A stretch of 40,880 bases of DNA from Lysobacteraceae bacterium (lineage in GTDB: Bacteria > Pseudomonadota > Gammaproteobacteria > Xanthomonadales > Xanthomonadaceae): NCBI GenBank assembly GCA_024508915.1, contig JANINR010000059.1, positions 1 to 40,880 on the forward strand, in the 5' to 3' direction. The notes under the pieces are model-generated. The model did no database searches. It saw only the letters and a list, made by a program, of their open reading frames with translations, and had not been told where the DNA came from. A program made the translations under genes and the position numbers. Below, one piece after another: positions 16,699 to 26,767 of this stretch. Every line of letters starts with the position of its first letter. The first letter of the stretch is position 1.

Positions 16699-17780
16699 AC
16701 CGCGCGATCGGCTGGTCCTCCGTGCTGCTGGCGGTCGCATGCGCCGCCACGGTTGCGGGCGCGGCCCACGCTTCGCCCGGCACGGGCGCGGATGCGGGCG
16801 CGGCGCCGGTCGCCGCGATCGATGCGCAGGCCTCCGGCGTCGCGGTACGCCTGCGCGGCATTTCCGCGGTGGACGCGAACGTCGCGTGGGCCAGCGGCCG
16901 CGAAGGCACCGTGCTGCGGACCGTGGACGGCGGCGCGCACTGGCAGGCGATCCGCGTGCCCGGCGCGGAGAAGCTCGACTTCCGCGACGTCGAAGGTTTC
17001 GACGCCGATCGCGCGGTGGTGCTGTCGATCGGCCCCGGCGCCGACTCGCGCGTGTACCGCACCGATGATGGCGGGCGCAGCTGGCAGCTCGCGCTGCAGA
17101 ATGCCGATCCGCGTGCGTTCTTCGATTGCATGGCGTTCGACGGCGAGCGCGGCTGGATGCTCGGCGACCCGGTGGACGGCGCCTTCCAGGTCTATGCGAG
17201 CGCCGACGGCGGCCGGACCTGGACGCTGCAGGCCGGTGCGATGCCGCCCGCGGAACAGGACGAGGCGGCATTCGCCGCCAGCGGCACCTGCATCGCCACC
17301 ACGCCCTGGGCCGGACGCATGGCGGTGGGCGGCGGCGGCGCGTCGCGCGCCTTCGTGGACGATGGCGCCTCGCGCTGGACCGCGCATTCGGTCCCGATGC
17401 CCGCGCGCGTGCCCGCGGCCGGCATCTTCTCCGCAGCGCCCGCCGGCACCGACATGCTGCTGGTCGGCGGCGATTTCGAGCACGAGGCCGCGCCGGGCAG
17501 CGCCGCGCTGGCGCAACGCCGGGACGACGGCACGCTCGCGGTGTCGGCGCTGCCGGATCCGCGCGGCTACCGCTCCGGCGTGGCTTGCGCCGGGCGCGCG
17601 CGGCCGCGATGCGTCGCGGTCGGGCCGAGCGGCGTCGACGTCCTCGTCGATGGCCGCTGGCAGCCGCTCTCGGACGTCGGCTACGACGCCGTGGACCTGG
17701 CGGCGGACGGCAGCGGCCGCGGCTGGGCGAGCGGCGACAAGGGTCGCATCGCCCGCATCCGGCTGGCGCCGGCGGACTAG
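16695..17780 (+). CDS. Secreted YCF48/BNR-type beta-propeller protein
   Basis: This 361-residue protein has a signal peptide (residues about 1-26, ending AGAAHA-SP). Repeated Asp-box-like strands follow: TVDGGAHWQ, TDDGGRSWQ and SADGGRTWT, each of the S/T-x-D-x-G-x-x-W type found in sialidases and in YCF48-like photosystem assembly factors. No catalytic set can be assigned; database names such as 'oxidoreductase' or 'glycosyl hydrolase' for this family are weakly founded. It probably acts in the periplasm. Its stop shares CTAG with the stop of the convergent amidase gene. Confidence 0.8.
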   Translation: MNRAIGWSSVLLAVACAATVAGAAHASPGTGADAGAAPVAAIDAQASGVAVRLRGISAVDANVAWASGREGTVLRTVDGGAHWQAIRVPGAEKLDFRDVEGFDADRAVVLSIGPGADSRVYRTDDGGRSWQLALQNADPRAFFDCMAFDGERGWMLGDPVDGAFQVYASADGGRTWTLQAGAMPPAEQDEAAFAASGTCIATTPWAGRMAVGGGGASRAFVDDGASRWTAHSVPMPARVPAAGIFSAAPAGTDMLLVGGDFEHEAAPGSAALAQRRDDGTLAVSALPDPRGYRSGVACAGRARPRCVAVGPSGVDVLVDGRWQPLSDVGYDAVDLAADGSGRGWASGDKGRIARIRLAPAD

Positions 17781-19372
17781 TACGGCAGCGTCGGCAGGAA
17801 CTTCGGCGGCCGGCGCGCCTGCGTCGCCTGTTCGTAGCCGTAGGCGATGCCGATCAGCGTCGGCTCGCTCCAGGCCGCCCCCATGAACACGATGCCCACC
17901 GGCAACTCGTGCGCGAAGCCGGCGGGCACGGTGATCGACGGATAGCCCGCGACCGAAGTGATCTGCGACACGCCGCCGACCGTGGGGTCGCCGCTCACCA
18001 CATGGTCGCCGAGCACGAGGTCGGTCGGGAACGCGGGCCCCCACGACGGCGCGAGCAGCGCGTCGAGCCGGTTCGCCTCCAGCGCGGCGTCGATGCCCTC
18101 CGGCCCGGCGCGCCGCTTCGCCCGCGCAAGCGCATCGATGTACGCCTGGTCGGCCAGCGGCCCCTTGGCCTGCGCCTGCAGGAACAGTTCCTGCCCGAAC
18201 CACGGCATCTCCGCGTCCGCGTGCGCCTCGTTGAACGCGACCAGGTCCGCCAGCGTCTTCGGCGCGACGCCCGCGCCGGCGAGGTAGGCCGCGATGTCGT
18301 GCTTGAACTCGTACAGCAGCACCGTGAATTCGTCGTCGCCCAGCGCGTCGATGTTCGGCACCTCGACCGGATCGACGATCGTCGCGCCCTGCGCGCGCAG
18401 CACGGCGATGGCCTGCTCGAGCGCGCGGTCGGCATTGGGCTCCATGCCCGCGAGCTTGCGCACCACGCCGATGCGCTTGCCCTCCAGCGCGCCGGCCTGC
18501 AGGAATCGGGTGTAGTCGGTCGCGTGCGCGGCGGCGTCCGCGGTGGCGGCGTCGCCGGGGTCGCTGCCCGCCATCGCCGTGAGCAGCGCGGCCGCATCGG
18601 CGACGGTGCGCGTCATCGGCCCGGCGGTGTCCTGCGAGTGGGCGAGGGGGATCACGCCGCCGCGGCTGACCAGTCCCAGCGTCGGCTTGATGCCGACCAG
18701 CCCGGTCATCGCGGCGGGGCAGATCACGCTGCCGTCGGTTTCCGTGCCGACGCCGACCGTCGCCAGGTTCGCGGCGATGGCGCTGCCGGTGCCCGAACTC
18801 GAGCCGCAGGGGTTGCGGTCCAGCACGTAGGGATTGCGCGTCTGTCCGCCGCGCCCGCTCCAGCCGGAGCTGGCATGCGAGGACCGGAAGTTCGCCCACT
18901 CGCTGAGGTTGGTCTTGCCGAGGACGACGGCGCCGGCCTCGCGCAGCCGCCGCACCAGGAATGCGTCCCGCGCCGGGCGGTTGTCCGCGAGCGCGAGCGA
19001 GCCGGCCGAGTTGACCATCGGCGTGGCGTCGATGTTGTCCTTCAGCAGCACCGGGATCCCGTGCATCGGGCCGCGCAGCTTGCCCGCGGCGCGTTCGGCG
19101 TCGCGGGCGGCGGCCTCGGCCATCGCATCGGGATTGAGTTCGATCACCGCGTTGATCGCGGGCCCCGCGCGGTCGATCGCGGCGATGCGGTCGAGATAGG
19201 CGCGGGTCAGCGTGCGGCTGTCGAGCGAGCCGTCGCGCATGCGTGCCTGCAGCCCGGCGACGGTGGCTTCGTCGAACGCGAACGCGCCGGCCCCCGGCGC
19301 CACCTGGCCGGCGGCAGCGAACGGACTGGCACAGAGCAGCGCCGCCAGCGGCAGCGCACGACGGAACGACAT
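17777..19372 (-). CDS. Exported amidase-signature family hydrolase
   Basis: This 531-residue enzyme begins with a signal peptide (MSFRRALPLAALLCASPFAAA). The amidase-signature fold is clear. The catalytic Lys111 lies in GIPVLLKDNID, the serine cluster is Ser191-193 in CGSSSGTGSA, and the likely nucleophile is Ser215 in GTETDGSV. Such enzymes hydrolyse C-N bonds of amides. Free-standing export argues against a GatA role in tRNA charging; peptide amidase or lipid/aryl amide hydrolase are options. The substrate cannot be read from sequence. Confidence 0.9.
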   Translation of the reverse strand: MSFRRALPLAALLCASPFAAAGQVAPGAGAFAFDEATVAGLQARMRDGSLDSRTLTRAYLDRIAAIDRAGPAINAVIELNPDAMAEAAARDAERAAGKLRGPMHGIPVLLKDNIDATPMVNSAGSLALADNRPARDAFLVRRLREAGAVVLGKTNLSEWANFRSSHASSGWSGRGGQTRNPYVLDRNPCGSSSGTGSAIAANLATVGVGTETDGSVICPAAMTGLVGIKPTLGLVSRGGVIPLAHSQDTAGPMTRTVADAAALLTAMAGSDPGDAATADAAAHATDYTRFLQAGALEGKRIGVVRKLAGMEPNADRALEQAIAVLRAQGATIVDPVEVPNIDALGDDEFTVLLYEFKHDIAAYLAGAGVAPKTLADLVAFNEAHADAEMPWFGQELFLQAQAKGPLADQAYIDALARAKRRAGPEGIDAALEANRLDALLAPSWGPAFPTDLVLGDHVVSGDPTVGGVSQITSVAGYPSITVPAGFAHELPVGIVFMGAAWSEPTLIGIAYGYEQATQARRPPKFLPTLPY

Positions 19373-19403
19373 GGCGGACCCCCTTGCCTGGAGCAGCGCG
19401 CGT

Positions 19404-19889
19404 CTAGTAGCGCCGACGCAGGATATCCCGGGCCAGCACCCAGACCACGACCAGGTTGATCGCCAGCACCAGCACGGCCGCCCAGCCGGGATGCCGCCAC
19501 AGGGCGTAGAGGTCGAGCGGGAGGTAGAGCGAGGCGGTCACGCAGCCCAGCCAGGAGGCCCAGCCCCTGGCCCGCCACAGGCCCCAGGCCTCCAGCAGGT
19601 GCAGCAGGCCGTAGGCCATCACCGCGGCCGCGGCCAGGTGCACGGCGTCCGGGTTGATCTGGTTCGCGAACAGCGCCAGCGCGCCGTGCTCGGGGTCGAG
19701 CTGGAAGCGCGCGATGAGCTCGTGGACCCAGCGCCGCAGCGGCGCCGGCCCCAGCAACTCCAGCCCGCTGGCGGCGAGCACCGCCAGCGCGCCCTTGACG
19801 CCCTCGACCAGGGCGATGACGTGCAGGCCCGGATGCGCATGCGGATCCGGGTTGTAGTGCGGATGCCCGGGATCGTCGCTGGGACGCAT
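19404..19889 (-). CDS. DUF2127 family membrane protein
   Basis: This 161-residue protein has a His/Pro-rich N-terminus (GHPHYNPDPHAHPGLHVIALVEG) and then three to four hydrophobic segments (about 30-45, 75-95, 103-120, 130-150). The pattern GLHVIALVEGVKGALAVLAASGLELLG resembles the DUF2127 family, whose function is unknown. The gene lies 20 bp after typA on the same strand and is probably co-transcribed with it. The start is the ATG at 19887-19889. Confidence 0.75.
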   Translation of the reverse strand: MRPSDDPGHPHYNPDPHAHPGLHVIALVEGVKGALAVLAASGLELLGPAPLRRWVHELIARFQLDPEHGALALFANQINPDAVHLAAAAVMAYGLLHLLEAWGLWRARGWASWLGCVTASLYLPLDLYALWRHPGWAAVLVLAINLVVVWVLARDILRRRY

Positions 19890-19909
19890 GGACGCGGGCC
19901 GGGCGGGCG

Positions 19910-21739
19910 TCAGGCGGCGCGCGAGGCGCGCTTGCGGTCGGTCTCGGTGAGGAACTTCTTGCGCAGTCGGATTTCCTTCGGCGTCACTTCCACCAGCTCG
20001 TCGTCCTCGATGAAATCGAGCGCCTGCTCCAGCGAGTACTTGAGCGCCGGCGTCAGCTTGATCGCGTCGTCCTTGCCGGAGGCGCGCATGTTGGTCAGCG
20101 GCTTGGGCTTGATGACGTTGACCGTGAGGTCGTTGTCCTTCGAATGGATGCCGACCAGCTGCCCCTCGTACACGTTGTCGCCCTCGGCGGCGAACAGGCG
20201 GCCGCGCTCCTCGAGCGGGCCGAGCGAGTAGGCGGGCGTCACGCCGGGCGCGTTGGCGATCATCACGCCGTTGATGCGCTTGGCGATCGTGCCGGTTTCC
20301 TTCGGGCCGTAGTGGTCGAACACGTGGAAGAGCAGGCCCGAGCCCTGGGTGAGGGTCTTGAACTCGTTCTGGAAGCCGATCAGGCCGCGCGCCGGGATCA
20401 TGTAGTCCAGGCGCACGCGGCCCTTGCCGTCGGATTCCATGTTCTTGAGCTGCGCCTTGCGCGTGCCGAGCTTCTCCATCACGCCGCCCTGGTGCTGGTC
20501 CTCGATGTCGACCACCAGCTGCTCGATCGGTTCCATCGGCTGGCCGTCGATCTCCTTGATGATCACCTCGGGGCGCGACACGGCCAGCTCGAAGCCCTCG
20601 CGGCGCATCGTCTCGATGAGCACCGACAGGTGCAGCTCGCCGCGGCCCGAGACCAGGAACTTGTCGGCGTCGGCGGTCTCCTCGACCTTCAGCGCGACGT
20701 TGTGCAGCGTCTCGCGCATCAGGCGCTCGCGCAGCTGGCGGCTGGTGATGAACTTGCCGCCGGAGAAGTCCTTGTGGCCGGCGAACGGCGAGTTGTTGAC
20801 CTGGAAGGTCATGCTGATCGTCGGCTCGTCCACCGTCAGCGCCGGCAGCGCCTCGGGCATGTCGAGCGCGCACACGGTGTCGGAGATGCCCAGGTCCTGG
20901 ATGCCGGCGATCGCGACGATGTCGCCCGCTTCGGCTTCCTCGACCTCGATGCGCTCCAGGCCCATGAAGCCGAGCACCTGCACGACCTTGCCCTGGCGCT
21001 TCTTCCCCTCGCGGTCGATCACCGCGACCGGCTGGTTCTTGCGGACCTTGCCGCGCTGGATGCGGCCGATGCCGATCAGCCCGACGAAGTTGTTGTAGTC
21101 GAGCTGGCTGATGCGCATCTGGAACGGGCCGTCCGGGTCGACGCTCGGCGCGGGGACGTGCTGCATGATCGCCTCGTACAGCGGCGTCATGTCGCCGTCG
21201 CGCGCGCTGTCGTCCAGGCTCGCGTAGCCGTGCAGCGCCGACGCGTACACGATCGGGAAGTCGAGCTGCTCGTTGGTCGCACCGAGCTTGTCGAACAGGT
21301 CGAACACCTGGTCGATCACCCAGTCCGGGCGCGCGCCGGGGCGGTCGATCTTGTTGACGACCACGATCGGCTTGAAGCCCATCGCGAATGCCTTCTGGGT
21401 CACGAAGCGCGTCTGCGGCATCGGCCCGTCCATCGCGTCGACCAGGATCAGCACCGAATCCACCATCGACAGCACGCGCTCGACTTCGCCGCCGAAGTCG
21501 GCGTGCCCGGGCGTGTCGACGATGTTGATGCGGTTGCCCTGCCAGGTGATGGCGGTGTTCTTGGCCAGGATGGTGATGCCGCGTTCCTTTTCCTGGTCGT
21601 TGCTGTCCATCACGCGCTCGGCGAGGACGGTGCGCTCGTTGAGCGTGCCCGACTGCTTCAGCAGGCAGTCGACGAGGGTGGTCTTGCCATGGTCGACGTG
21701 GGCGACGATGGCGATGTTGCGGAGGCGTTCGATGGACAT
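19910..21739 (-). CDS. typA: Translational GTPase TypA/BipA
   Basis: This 609-residue ribosome-associated GTPase has a role in 50S assembly, especially at low temperature. The GTPase motifs are AHVDHGKT (G1), ERGITI (G2), DTPGHADF (G3) and NKIDRPGA (G4). EF-G-like domains and the BipA C-terminal domain follow. Length matches E. coli (607). The frame is open 10 codons further upstream, but [18 protein letters not shown] is the family N-terminus. It is divergent from ppiB. Confidence 0.97.
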   Translation of the reverse strand: MSIERLRNIAIVAHVDHGKTTLVDCLLKQSGTLNERTVLAERVMDSNDQEKERGITILAKNTAITWQGNRINIVDTPGHADFGGEVERVLSMVDSVLILVDAMDGPMPQTRFVTQKAFAMGFKPIVVVNKIDRPGARPDWVIDQVFDLFDKLGATNEQLDFPIVYASALHGYASLDDSARDGDMTPLYEAIMQHVPAPSVDPDGPFQMRISQLDYNNFVGLIGIGRIQRGKVRKNQPVAVIDREGKKRQGKVVQVLGFMGLERIEVEEAEAGDIVAIAGIQDLGISDTVCALDMPEALPALTVDEPTISMTFQVNNSPFAGHKDFSGGKFITSRQLRERLMRETLHNVALKVEETADADKFLVSGRGELHLSVLIETMRREGFELAVSRPEVIIKEIDGQPMEPIEQLVVDIEDQHQGGVMEKLGTRKAQLKNMESDGKGRVRLDYMIPARGLIGFQNEFKTLTQGSGLLFHVFDHYGPKETGTIAKRINGVMIANAPGVTPAYSLGPLEERGRLFAAEGDNVYEGQLVGIHSKDNDLTVNVIKPKPLTNMRASGKDDAIKLTPALKYSLEQALDFIEDDELVEVTPKEIRLRKKFLTETDRKRASRAA

Positions 21740-21828
21740 TGTCTTGTGCGGAAGCGGAAGGGACGCCATCGGCCCCGCAAGACGCCCTCGGGGGAGGGCG
21801 CCAGGACGGGTTTCGCGGGCAGCCGGTT

Positions 21829-21834
21829 ATTATA
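21829..21834 (-). promoter_or_regulatory. Possible -10 element for typA
   Basis: On the minus strand this reads TATAAT, a perfect -10 hexamer in very GC-rich DNA, 90 bp upstream of the typA start. No TTGACA-like -35 lies 16-18 bp further up. The plus-strand reading (TATTAT, 21828-21833) could equally serve ppiB, so direction is uncertain. Confidence 0.4.
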
Positions 21835-21917
21835 GCGGGCAAGCCGGGCCGCCCGCCGGACCCGCGGTTCATCTTTCCCACGGCCGTTCCCCGGCCGGCC
21901 ATCCCGAGGAGTCCCCC

Positions 21918-22412
21918 ATGTCCCTGTTCGCCACCTTCGACACCGACCGCGGCCCGATCAAGGTCGAGCTCTACCCCGACAAGGCCCCGCTGACGGTGGC
22001 CAATTTCGTCAACCTGGCGAAGCGCGGCTTCTACGACGGCCTGAACTTCCACCGGGTCATCGCCGATTTCATGATCCAGGGCGGCTGCCCCGAGGGTTCC
22101 GGCCGCGGCGGCCCGGGCTACCGCTTCGAGGACGAGGCGAACAACGGCGTCGGCCACGAGCGCGGCGTGCTCTCCATGGCCAATGCGGGCCCGAACACCA
22201 ACGGCAGCCAGTTCTTCATCACCCATGTGGCCACGCCGTGGCTGGACGGCAAGCACACCGTGTTCGGCAAGGTCGTCTCCGGCCTGGACGCGGTGGACGC
22301 GGTGCGCCAGGGCGACCAGATCCGCAAGGTGACGATCGAGGGCGACGCCGACGCCGTGCTGGCCGCGAAGGCCGACCGCGTGGCGGAGTGGAACCGGCAC
22401 CTCTCGGCCTGA
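21918..22412 (+). CDS. ppiB: Cytoplasmic peptidyl-prolyl cis-trans isomerase (cyclophilin)
   Basis: This 164-residue cyclophilin has no signal peptide, which fits PpiB rather than the periplasmic PpiA. The active-site blocks are [14 protein letters not shown] (Arg and Phe), [16 protein letters not shown] (Gln and Phe) and [12 protein letters not shown] (His). GAGGAG precedes the ATG. The frame reads far upstream against typA but without family similarity. It is probably monocistronic: a new promoter lies before the next gene. Confidence 0.96.
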   Translation: MSLFATFDTDRGPIKVELYPDKAPLTVANFVNLAKRGFYDGLNFHRVIADFMIQGGCPEGSGRGGPGYRFEDEANNGVGHERGVLSMANAGPNTNGSQFFITHVATPWLDGKHTVFGKVVSGLDAVDAVRQGDQIRKVTIEGDADAVLAAKADRVAEWNRHLSA

Positions 22413-22426
22413 CCATGGCGGTCTGA

Positions 22427-22435
22427 TGCTAAAAT
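22427..22435 (+). promoter_or_regulatory. Extended -10 promoter of the aminotransferase gene
   Basis: TGCTAAAAT is a TGn extended -10 with hexamer TAAAAT (22430-22435), the same pattern as before rpsM. It is an AT island between ppiB and the aminotransferase gene. It predicts a start near 22442 and a leader of about 32 nt before the ATG at 22474. Confidence 0.55.
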
Positions 22436-22473
22436 ACCGGGCTGCGCCAGCGTCCTTTCCCACGAGGTCCCGC

Positions 22474-23679
22474 ATGCCCGGTTTCGCAAGTCGCATCGGT
22501 CGCGCCAAGCCCAGCGCGATCATGCTGGTCGCCGACAAGGCCAAGCGCCTGAAGGCCGAAGGCCGCGACATCATCAGCTTCTCGATCGGCGTCCCCAATT
22601 TCCTGCCCGGCGAGAACGTCTACGACGCCGCCCGCGAGGCGCTGTCGCACGACTCCGGCCAGTACGGCAGCAACCGCGGCAGCGACGCGCTGCTCGACGC
22701 GTTCCTCGCGCACATGGCGGAAATCGGCCTCACCGGCTACACCCGCGCCAACCTCGCGACCGGCATCGGCGCCAAGCACGTGCTCTACAACCTCGCCGAG
22801 GCGCTGCTCGACGAGGGCGACACGATCGCCTTCGCGGTGCCGTACTGGACCAGCTACCTCGACATCGCCGAGATCGTCAACGCGAAGATCGACCTGCTGC
22901 CGTGCCCGGCCTCGCAGGACTACAAGCTCACCCCGGCGCAGCTCGACGCGGCGCTGGCGAAGACGCCCAAGGTGTTCCTGTTCAACAACCCGTCCAACCC
23001 GACGGGCATGGTGTACACGAAGGACGAGATCGCGGCGCTTGCCGACGTCATCGCCAGGCACCCCGACACCTGGGTCATCACCGACGACATCTACAACCGC
23101 ATGGTCTTCGACGGCGTCGGCTACCACAACTTCGTGATGGCGCGGCCCGAGCTGCGCGAGCGGGTGGTGTTCGTCGATTCGCTGTCCAAGACCTACGGCA
23201 TGCCCGGCTGGCGCGTCGGCTTCATGGCCGGCCCCGAGTCGGTGGCCAAGGCCGTGGTGACGATGAACTCGAACCACATCACCAACCTGCCGGAAGTGAC
23301 CACGGCCGCCGCCGTTGCCGCGATGACCGGTCCGCAGGACATCCCGCGCGCCAAGTGCGCCGAGTTCGCGGCCAAGCGCGACCAGGTGATGGCGATGTTC
23401 GACCGCGTGCCGGGCGTCACCTGCCCGCGGCCGCAGGGCGCGTTCTACGTGTTCCCGGACGTCAGCGCGTACTTCGGCAAGACCCACGGCCCGACCGGGC
23501 TGAAGGTCGACGACGACGTGTCGTTCTGCAACGCGCTGCTCGAAGCCAAGGGCGTGGCCTGCGTGCCGGGCTCGGCCTTCGGCGAGCCGCGCGCGCTGCG
23601 CATCAGCTACACCTGCCCGACGCCGCAGCTGGCGCCCGGCCTGGAGCGCATCCGCGAGTTCTTCGCCGAGCTCGCCTGA
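22474..23679 (+). CDS. Class I pyridoxal-phosphate aminotransferase (aspartate aminotransferase type)
   Basis: This 401-residue fold type I transaminase has the PLP-binding Lys239 in [16 protein letters not shown]. Other cofactor contacts are NNPSNPTG (Asn/Pro), TDDIYNRM (Asp and Tyr) and the substrate Arg in RISYTCP. The pattern matches the Ib subgroup of aspartate aminotransferases, which use aspartate or aromatic amino acids and 2-oxoglutarate. Substrate choice is not certain. I prefer the ATG at 22474 ([15 protein letters not shown]) over an in-frame ATG at 22426, which would lie across the predicted -10. Confidence 0.92.
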   Translation: MPGFASRIGRAKPSAIMLVADKAKRLKAEGRDIISFSIGVPNFLPGENVYDAAREALSHDSGQYGSNRGSDALLDAFLAHMAEIGLTGYTRANLATGIGAKHVLYNLAEALLDEGDTIAFAVPYWTSYLDIAEIVNAKIDLLPCPASQDYKLTPAQLDAALAKTPKVFLFNNPSNPTGMVYTKDEIAALADVIARHPDTWVITDDIYNRMVFDGVGYHNFVMARPELRERVVFVDSLSKTYGMPGWRVGFMAGPESVAKAVVTMNSNHITNLPEVTTAAAVAAMTGPQDIPRAKCAEFAAKRDQVMAMFDRVPGVTCPRPQGAFYVFPDVSAYFGKTHGPTGLKVDDDVSFCNALLEAKGVACVPGSAFGEPRALRISYTCPTPQLAPGLERIREFFAELA

Positions 23680-23734
23680 CCCCGACCGACCTTCCGACGC
23701 ATCGCACCTTCCAACGAATTCCCACGGAGTCCCC

Positions 23735-24718
23735 ATGAAGTCCCCCGTTCGAGTCGCCGTCACCGGCGCCGCCGGCCAGATCGGCTACGCGCTGCTGTTC
23801 CGCATCGCCTCCGGCGAAATGCTGGGCAAGGACCAGCCGGTCGTCCTGCAGATGCTGGAGCTGCCGATGGAGAAGGCGCAGGCCGCGCTCCGCGGCGTGA
23901 TGATGGAGCTCGAGGACTGCGCCTTCCCGCTGCTCGCGGGCATGGTCGGCACCGATGATCCGAAAGTCGCGTTCAAGGACGCCGACTACGCGCTGCTGGT
24001 CGGCGCGATGCCGCGCGGCCCGGGCATGGAGCGCAAGGACCTGCTGCTGAAGAACGCCGAGATCTTCACCGCGCAGGGCAAGGCGCTCGACGCCGTCGCC
24101 TCGCGCAACGTCAAGGTGCTCGTGGTCGGCAACCCGGCCAACACCAACGCCTACATCGCGATGAAGTCGGCGCCGTCGCTGCCGGCGAAGAACTTCACCG
24201 CGATGCTCCGCCTCGACCACAACCGCGCGCTGTCGCAGCTGGCCGCCAAGGCCGGCGTGGCGGTCGGCGACATCGAGAAGATGGCGGTGTGGGGCAACCA
24301 CAGCCCGACCATGTATCCGGATTACCGCTTCGCGACGGTCAACGGCAAGTCGCTGAAGGACATGATCGGCGACGAGGCCTGGAACGCCGACACCTTCATC
24401 CCGGTGGTCGGCAAGCGCGGCGCCGCGATCATCGAGGCGCGCGGCCTGTCGTCGGCGGCGTCGGCGGCCAATGCGGCGATCGACCACATGCGCGACTGGG
24501 CGCTGGGCACCGGCGGCAAGTGGGTCACCATGGGCGTGCCGTCCGACGGCAGCTACGGCATCCCGGAGGGCGTGATGTACGGCGTGCCCGTGACCTGCGC
24601 GAACGGCGAGTACACGCGCGTCGAAGGCCTGCCGATCGACGAATTCAGCCGCGCGCGCATGGACAAGACCCTGGCCGAGCTCGAGGAAGAGCGCGCCGGC
24701 GTGGCGCACCTGCTCTGA
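23735..24718 (+). CDS. mdh: Malate dehydrogenase
   Basis: This 327-residue NAD-dependent enzyme interconverts malate and oxaloacetate in the TCA cycle. The Rossmann glycine motif [15 protein letters not shown] lies at the N-terminus, [12 protein letters not shown] follows, and the catalytic pair includes His in [11 protein letters not shown] and Asp in LDHNRA. It belongs to the cytosolic-type 327-residue family rather than the 312-residue E. coli type. CACGGAG precedes the ATG. prpB begins 1 bp after its stop, so oxaloacetate supply and the methylcitrate cycle are joined in one operon. Confidence 0.96.
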   Translation: MKSPVRVAVTGAAGQIGYALLFRIASGEMLGKDQPVVLQMLELPMEKAQAALRGVMMELEDCAFPLLAGMVGTDDPKVAFKDADYALLVGAMPRGPGMERKDLLLKNAEIFTAQGKALDAVASRNVKVLVVGNPANTNAYIAMKSAPSLPAKNFTAMLRLDHNRALSQLAAKAGVAVGDIEKMAVWGNHSPTMYPDYRFATVNGKSLKDMIGDEAWNADTFIPVVGKRGAAIIEARGLSSAASAANAAIDHMRDWALGTGGKWVTMGVPSDGSYGIPEGVMYGVPVTCANGEYTRVEGLPIDEFSRARMDKTLAELEEERAGVAHLL

Positions 24719-24719
24719 C

Positions 24720-25607
24720 ATGGCGCGCACGGACTCCGCCGGGGCCGCCTTCCGCGCCGCGCTCGCGGCGGAGTCGCCGCTGCAGGTGATGGGCGCCATC
24801 ACCGCGTACGCGGGATTGATGGCGAAGCGCACCGGCTACAAGGCGCTGTACCTCTCCGGCGGCGGCGTCGCCGCCAATTCGCTGGGCATGCCGGACCTCG
24901 GCATCTCGACGATGGAGGACGTGCTCACCGACGCGCGCCGGATCGTGGATGCGACCGGGATGCCGCTGCTGGTGGACATCGACACCGGCTGGGGCGGGGC
25001 GTTCAACATCGGCCGCACCATCCGCAGCTTCGAGCGCACCGGCGTCGCCGCCGTGCACATGGAGGACCAGGTCGGCCAGAAGCGTTGCGGCCATCGTCCG
25101 GGCAAGGAAGTCGTGCCGCGCGACGAGATGGTCGACCGGGTGAAGGCCGCGGTCGACGCGCGCGTCGATCCCGGCTTCGTGGTCATGGCGCGCACCGATG
25201 CCGCCGCCGTCGAGGGCATCGACAGCGCCATCGAGCGCGCGGTGGCCTATGTCGAGGCGGGCGCGGACATGATCTTCCCCGAGGCGATGAAGACGCTCGA
25301 CGACTACCGCCGCTTCAAGGCCGCGGTGAAGGTGCCGATCCTGGCCAACCTCACCGAGTTCGGCAGCACGCCGTTCTTCACTACGGACGAGCTGCGCGAC
25401 GCCGGCGTCGACATCGCCCTGTACTGCTGCGGCGCCTACCGCGCGATGAACAAGGCGGCGCTGCACTTCTACGAGACGGTGCGCCGCGAGGGCACGCAGA
25501 AGCGCATCGTCGACACGCTGCAGACCCGCGACGAGCTGTACGACTTCCTCGGCTACCACGCCTACGAGGACAAGCTCGACGCGCTTTTCCAGAAGGATCC
25601 GAAATGA
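24720..25607 (+). CDS. prpB: 2-methylisocitrate lyase
   Basis: This 295-residue PEP mutase/ICL superfamily enzyme splits 2-methylisocitrate into pyruvate and succinate, the last step of the methylcitrate cycle for propionyl-CoA. The metal-binding DIDTGWGG and the catalytic KRCGH loop (Cys in [13 protein letters not shown]) are present, as is [12 protein letters not shown]. Length matches PrpB (296 in E. coli); isocitrate lyase is much longer. The start is 1 bp after mdh and the stop overlaps prpC (ATGA). Confidence 0.95.
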   Translation: MARTDSAGAAFRAALAAESPLQVMGAITAYAGLMAKRTGYKALYLSGGGVAANSLGMPDLGISTMEDVLTDARRIVDATGMPLLVDIDTGWGGAFNIGRTIRSFERTGVAAVHMEDQVGQKRCGHRPGKEVVPRDEMVDRVKAAVDARVDPGFVVMARTDAAAVEGIDSAIERAVAYVEAGADMIFPEAMKTLDDYRRFKAAVKVPILANLTEFGSTPFFTTDELRDAGVDIALYCCGAYRAMNKAALHFYETVRREGTQKRIVDTLQTRDELYDFLGYHAYEDKLDALFQKDPK

Positions 25608-26752
25608 GCGAGCAAGCCACGGCCCCGAAGGCCAAGAAATCCGTCGCGTTGAGCGGCACGCCCGCCGGCAACACCGCGCTGTGCACCGTCGGCCGGAGCG
25701 GCAACGACCTGCATTACCGCGGCTACGACATCAAGGACCTGGCCACGCAGTCCACCTTCGAGGAAGTCGCGCACCTGCTGGTGCACGGCGCGCTGCCGAC
25801 GGCGTCGCAGCTCAAGGCGTACAAGGCGAAGCTGCAGCGCCTGCGCGGCCTGCCCGCGATCGTCGCCGAGGCGCTCGAGCTGGTCCCGGCCAACGCGCAC
25901 CCGATGGACGTGCTGCGCACCGGTTGCTCGGTCCTGGGCACGGTGCTGCCCGAGCGCGAGGCGCATCCCGCGAGCGAGGCGCGCGACATCGCCGACCGCC
26001 TGATGGCCAGTTTCGGCTCGATGCTCCTGTACTGGTGGCACTTCACCCGCAACGGCCGCCGCATCGACTGCGAGACCGACGACGACTCGATCGCCGCGCA
26101 CTTCCTGCACCTGCTGCACGGCGAGCCGCCGTCGGCGCTGCACGCGGAATCGCTGGACAAGTCGCTGGTGCTGTACGCCGAACACGAGTTCAACGCCTCC
26201 ACGTTCACCGCGCGCGTCATCGCCGGCACGGGAAGCGACCTGCATTCCTGCATCACCGGCGCGATCGGCGCGCTGCGCGGCCCGAAGCACGGCGGCGCGA
26301 ACGAGGTCGCGATGGACATCATCAGCCGCTATGCGACGCCGGACGAGGCCGAAGCAGACATCCGCGCGCGCATGGAGCGCAAGGAGATCGTGATCGGCTT
26401 CGGCCACCCGGTCTACACCGTCGGCGACCCGCGCAACCCGATCATCAAGGAAATCTCGCGCAAGCTGTGCGCGGACGGCGGCAACCAGGCCCTGTTCGAC
26501 ATCAGCGAGCGCATCGAGGCGCTGATGTGGGACACGAAGAAGATGTTCCCGAACCTCGACTGGTACAGCGCCAGCGCGTACCACATGATGGGCATCCCGA
26601 CGCCGATGTTCACGCCCCTGTTCGTGGTGGCGCGCACTTCCGGCTGGAGCGCGCACGTGATCGAGCAGCGGGAGGACGGCAAGATCATCCGCCCCAGCGC
26701 CAACTACGTCGGCCCCGACGACCGCCCCTACGTTCCCCTCGCCAAACGCTGA
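25604..26752 (+). CDS. prpC: 2-methylcitrate synthase
   Basis: This 382-residue short-type citrate synthase condenses propionyl-CoA with oxaloacetate. Blocks seen are [10 protein letters not shown] near the N-terminus, the His in GPKHGGANE, the His in [13 protein letters not shown] and Asp in the [12 protein letters not shown] region. Position directly behind prpB favours PrpC over GltA. The methylaconitase/dehydratase genes (acnD-prpF or prpD) that complete the cycle are not in this window, because a terminator and a minus-strand gene follow. Confidence 0.94.
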   Translation: MSEQATAPKAKKSVALSGTPAGNTALCTVGRSGNDLHYRGYDIKDLATQSTFEEVAHLLVHGALPTASQLKAYKAKLQRLRGLPAIVAEALELVPANAHPMDVLRTGCSVLGTVLPEREAHPASEARDIADRLMASFGSMLLYWWHFTRNGRRIDCETDDDSIAAHFLHLLHGEPPSALHAESLDKSLVLYAEHEFNASTFTARVIAGTGSDLHSCITGAIGALRGPKHGGANEVAMDIISRYATPDEAEADIRARMERKEIVIGFGHPVYTVGDPRNPIIKEISRKLCADGGNQALFDISERIEALMWDTKKMFPNLDWYSASAYHMMGIPTPMFTPLFVVARTSGWSAHVIEQREDGKIIRPSANYVGPDDRPYVPLAKR

Positions 26753-26767
26753 CCGAAAGCGTTTTTG

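Noticed and set aside
20144-21835. Plus-strand ORF of 563 codons opposite typA
   Set aside because: typA on the minus strand has all GTPase motifs. The opposite product is a composition artefact.
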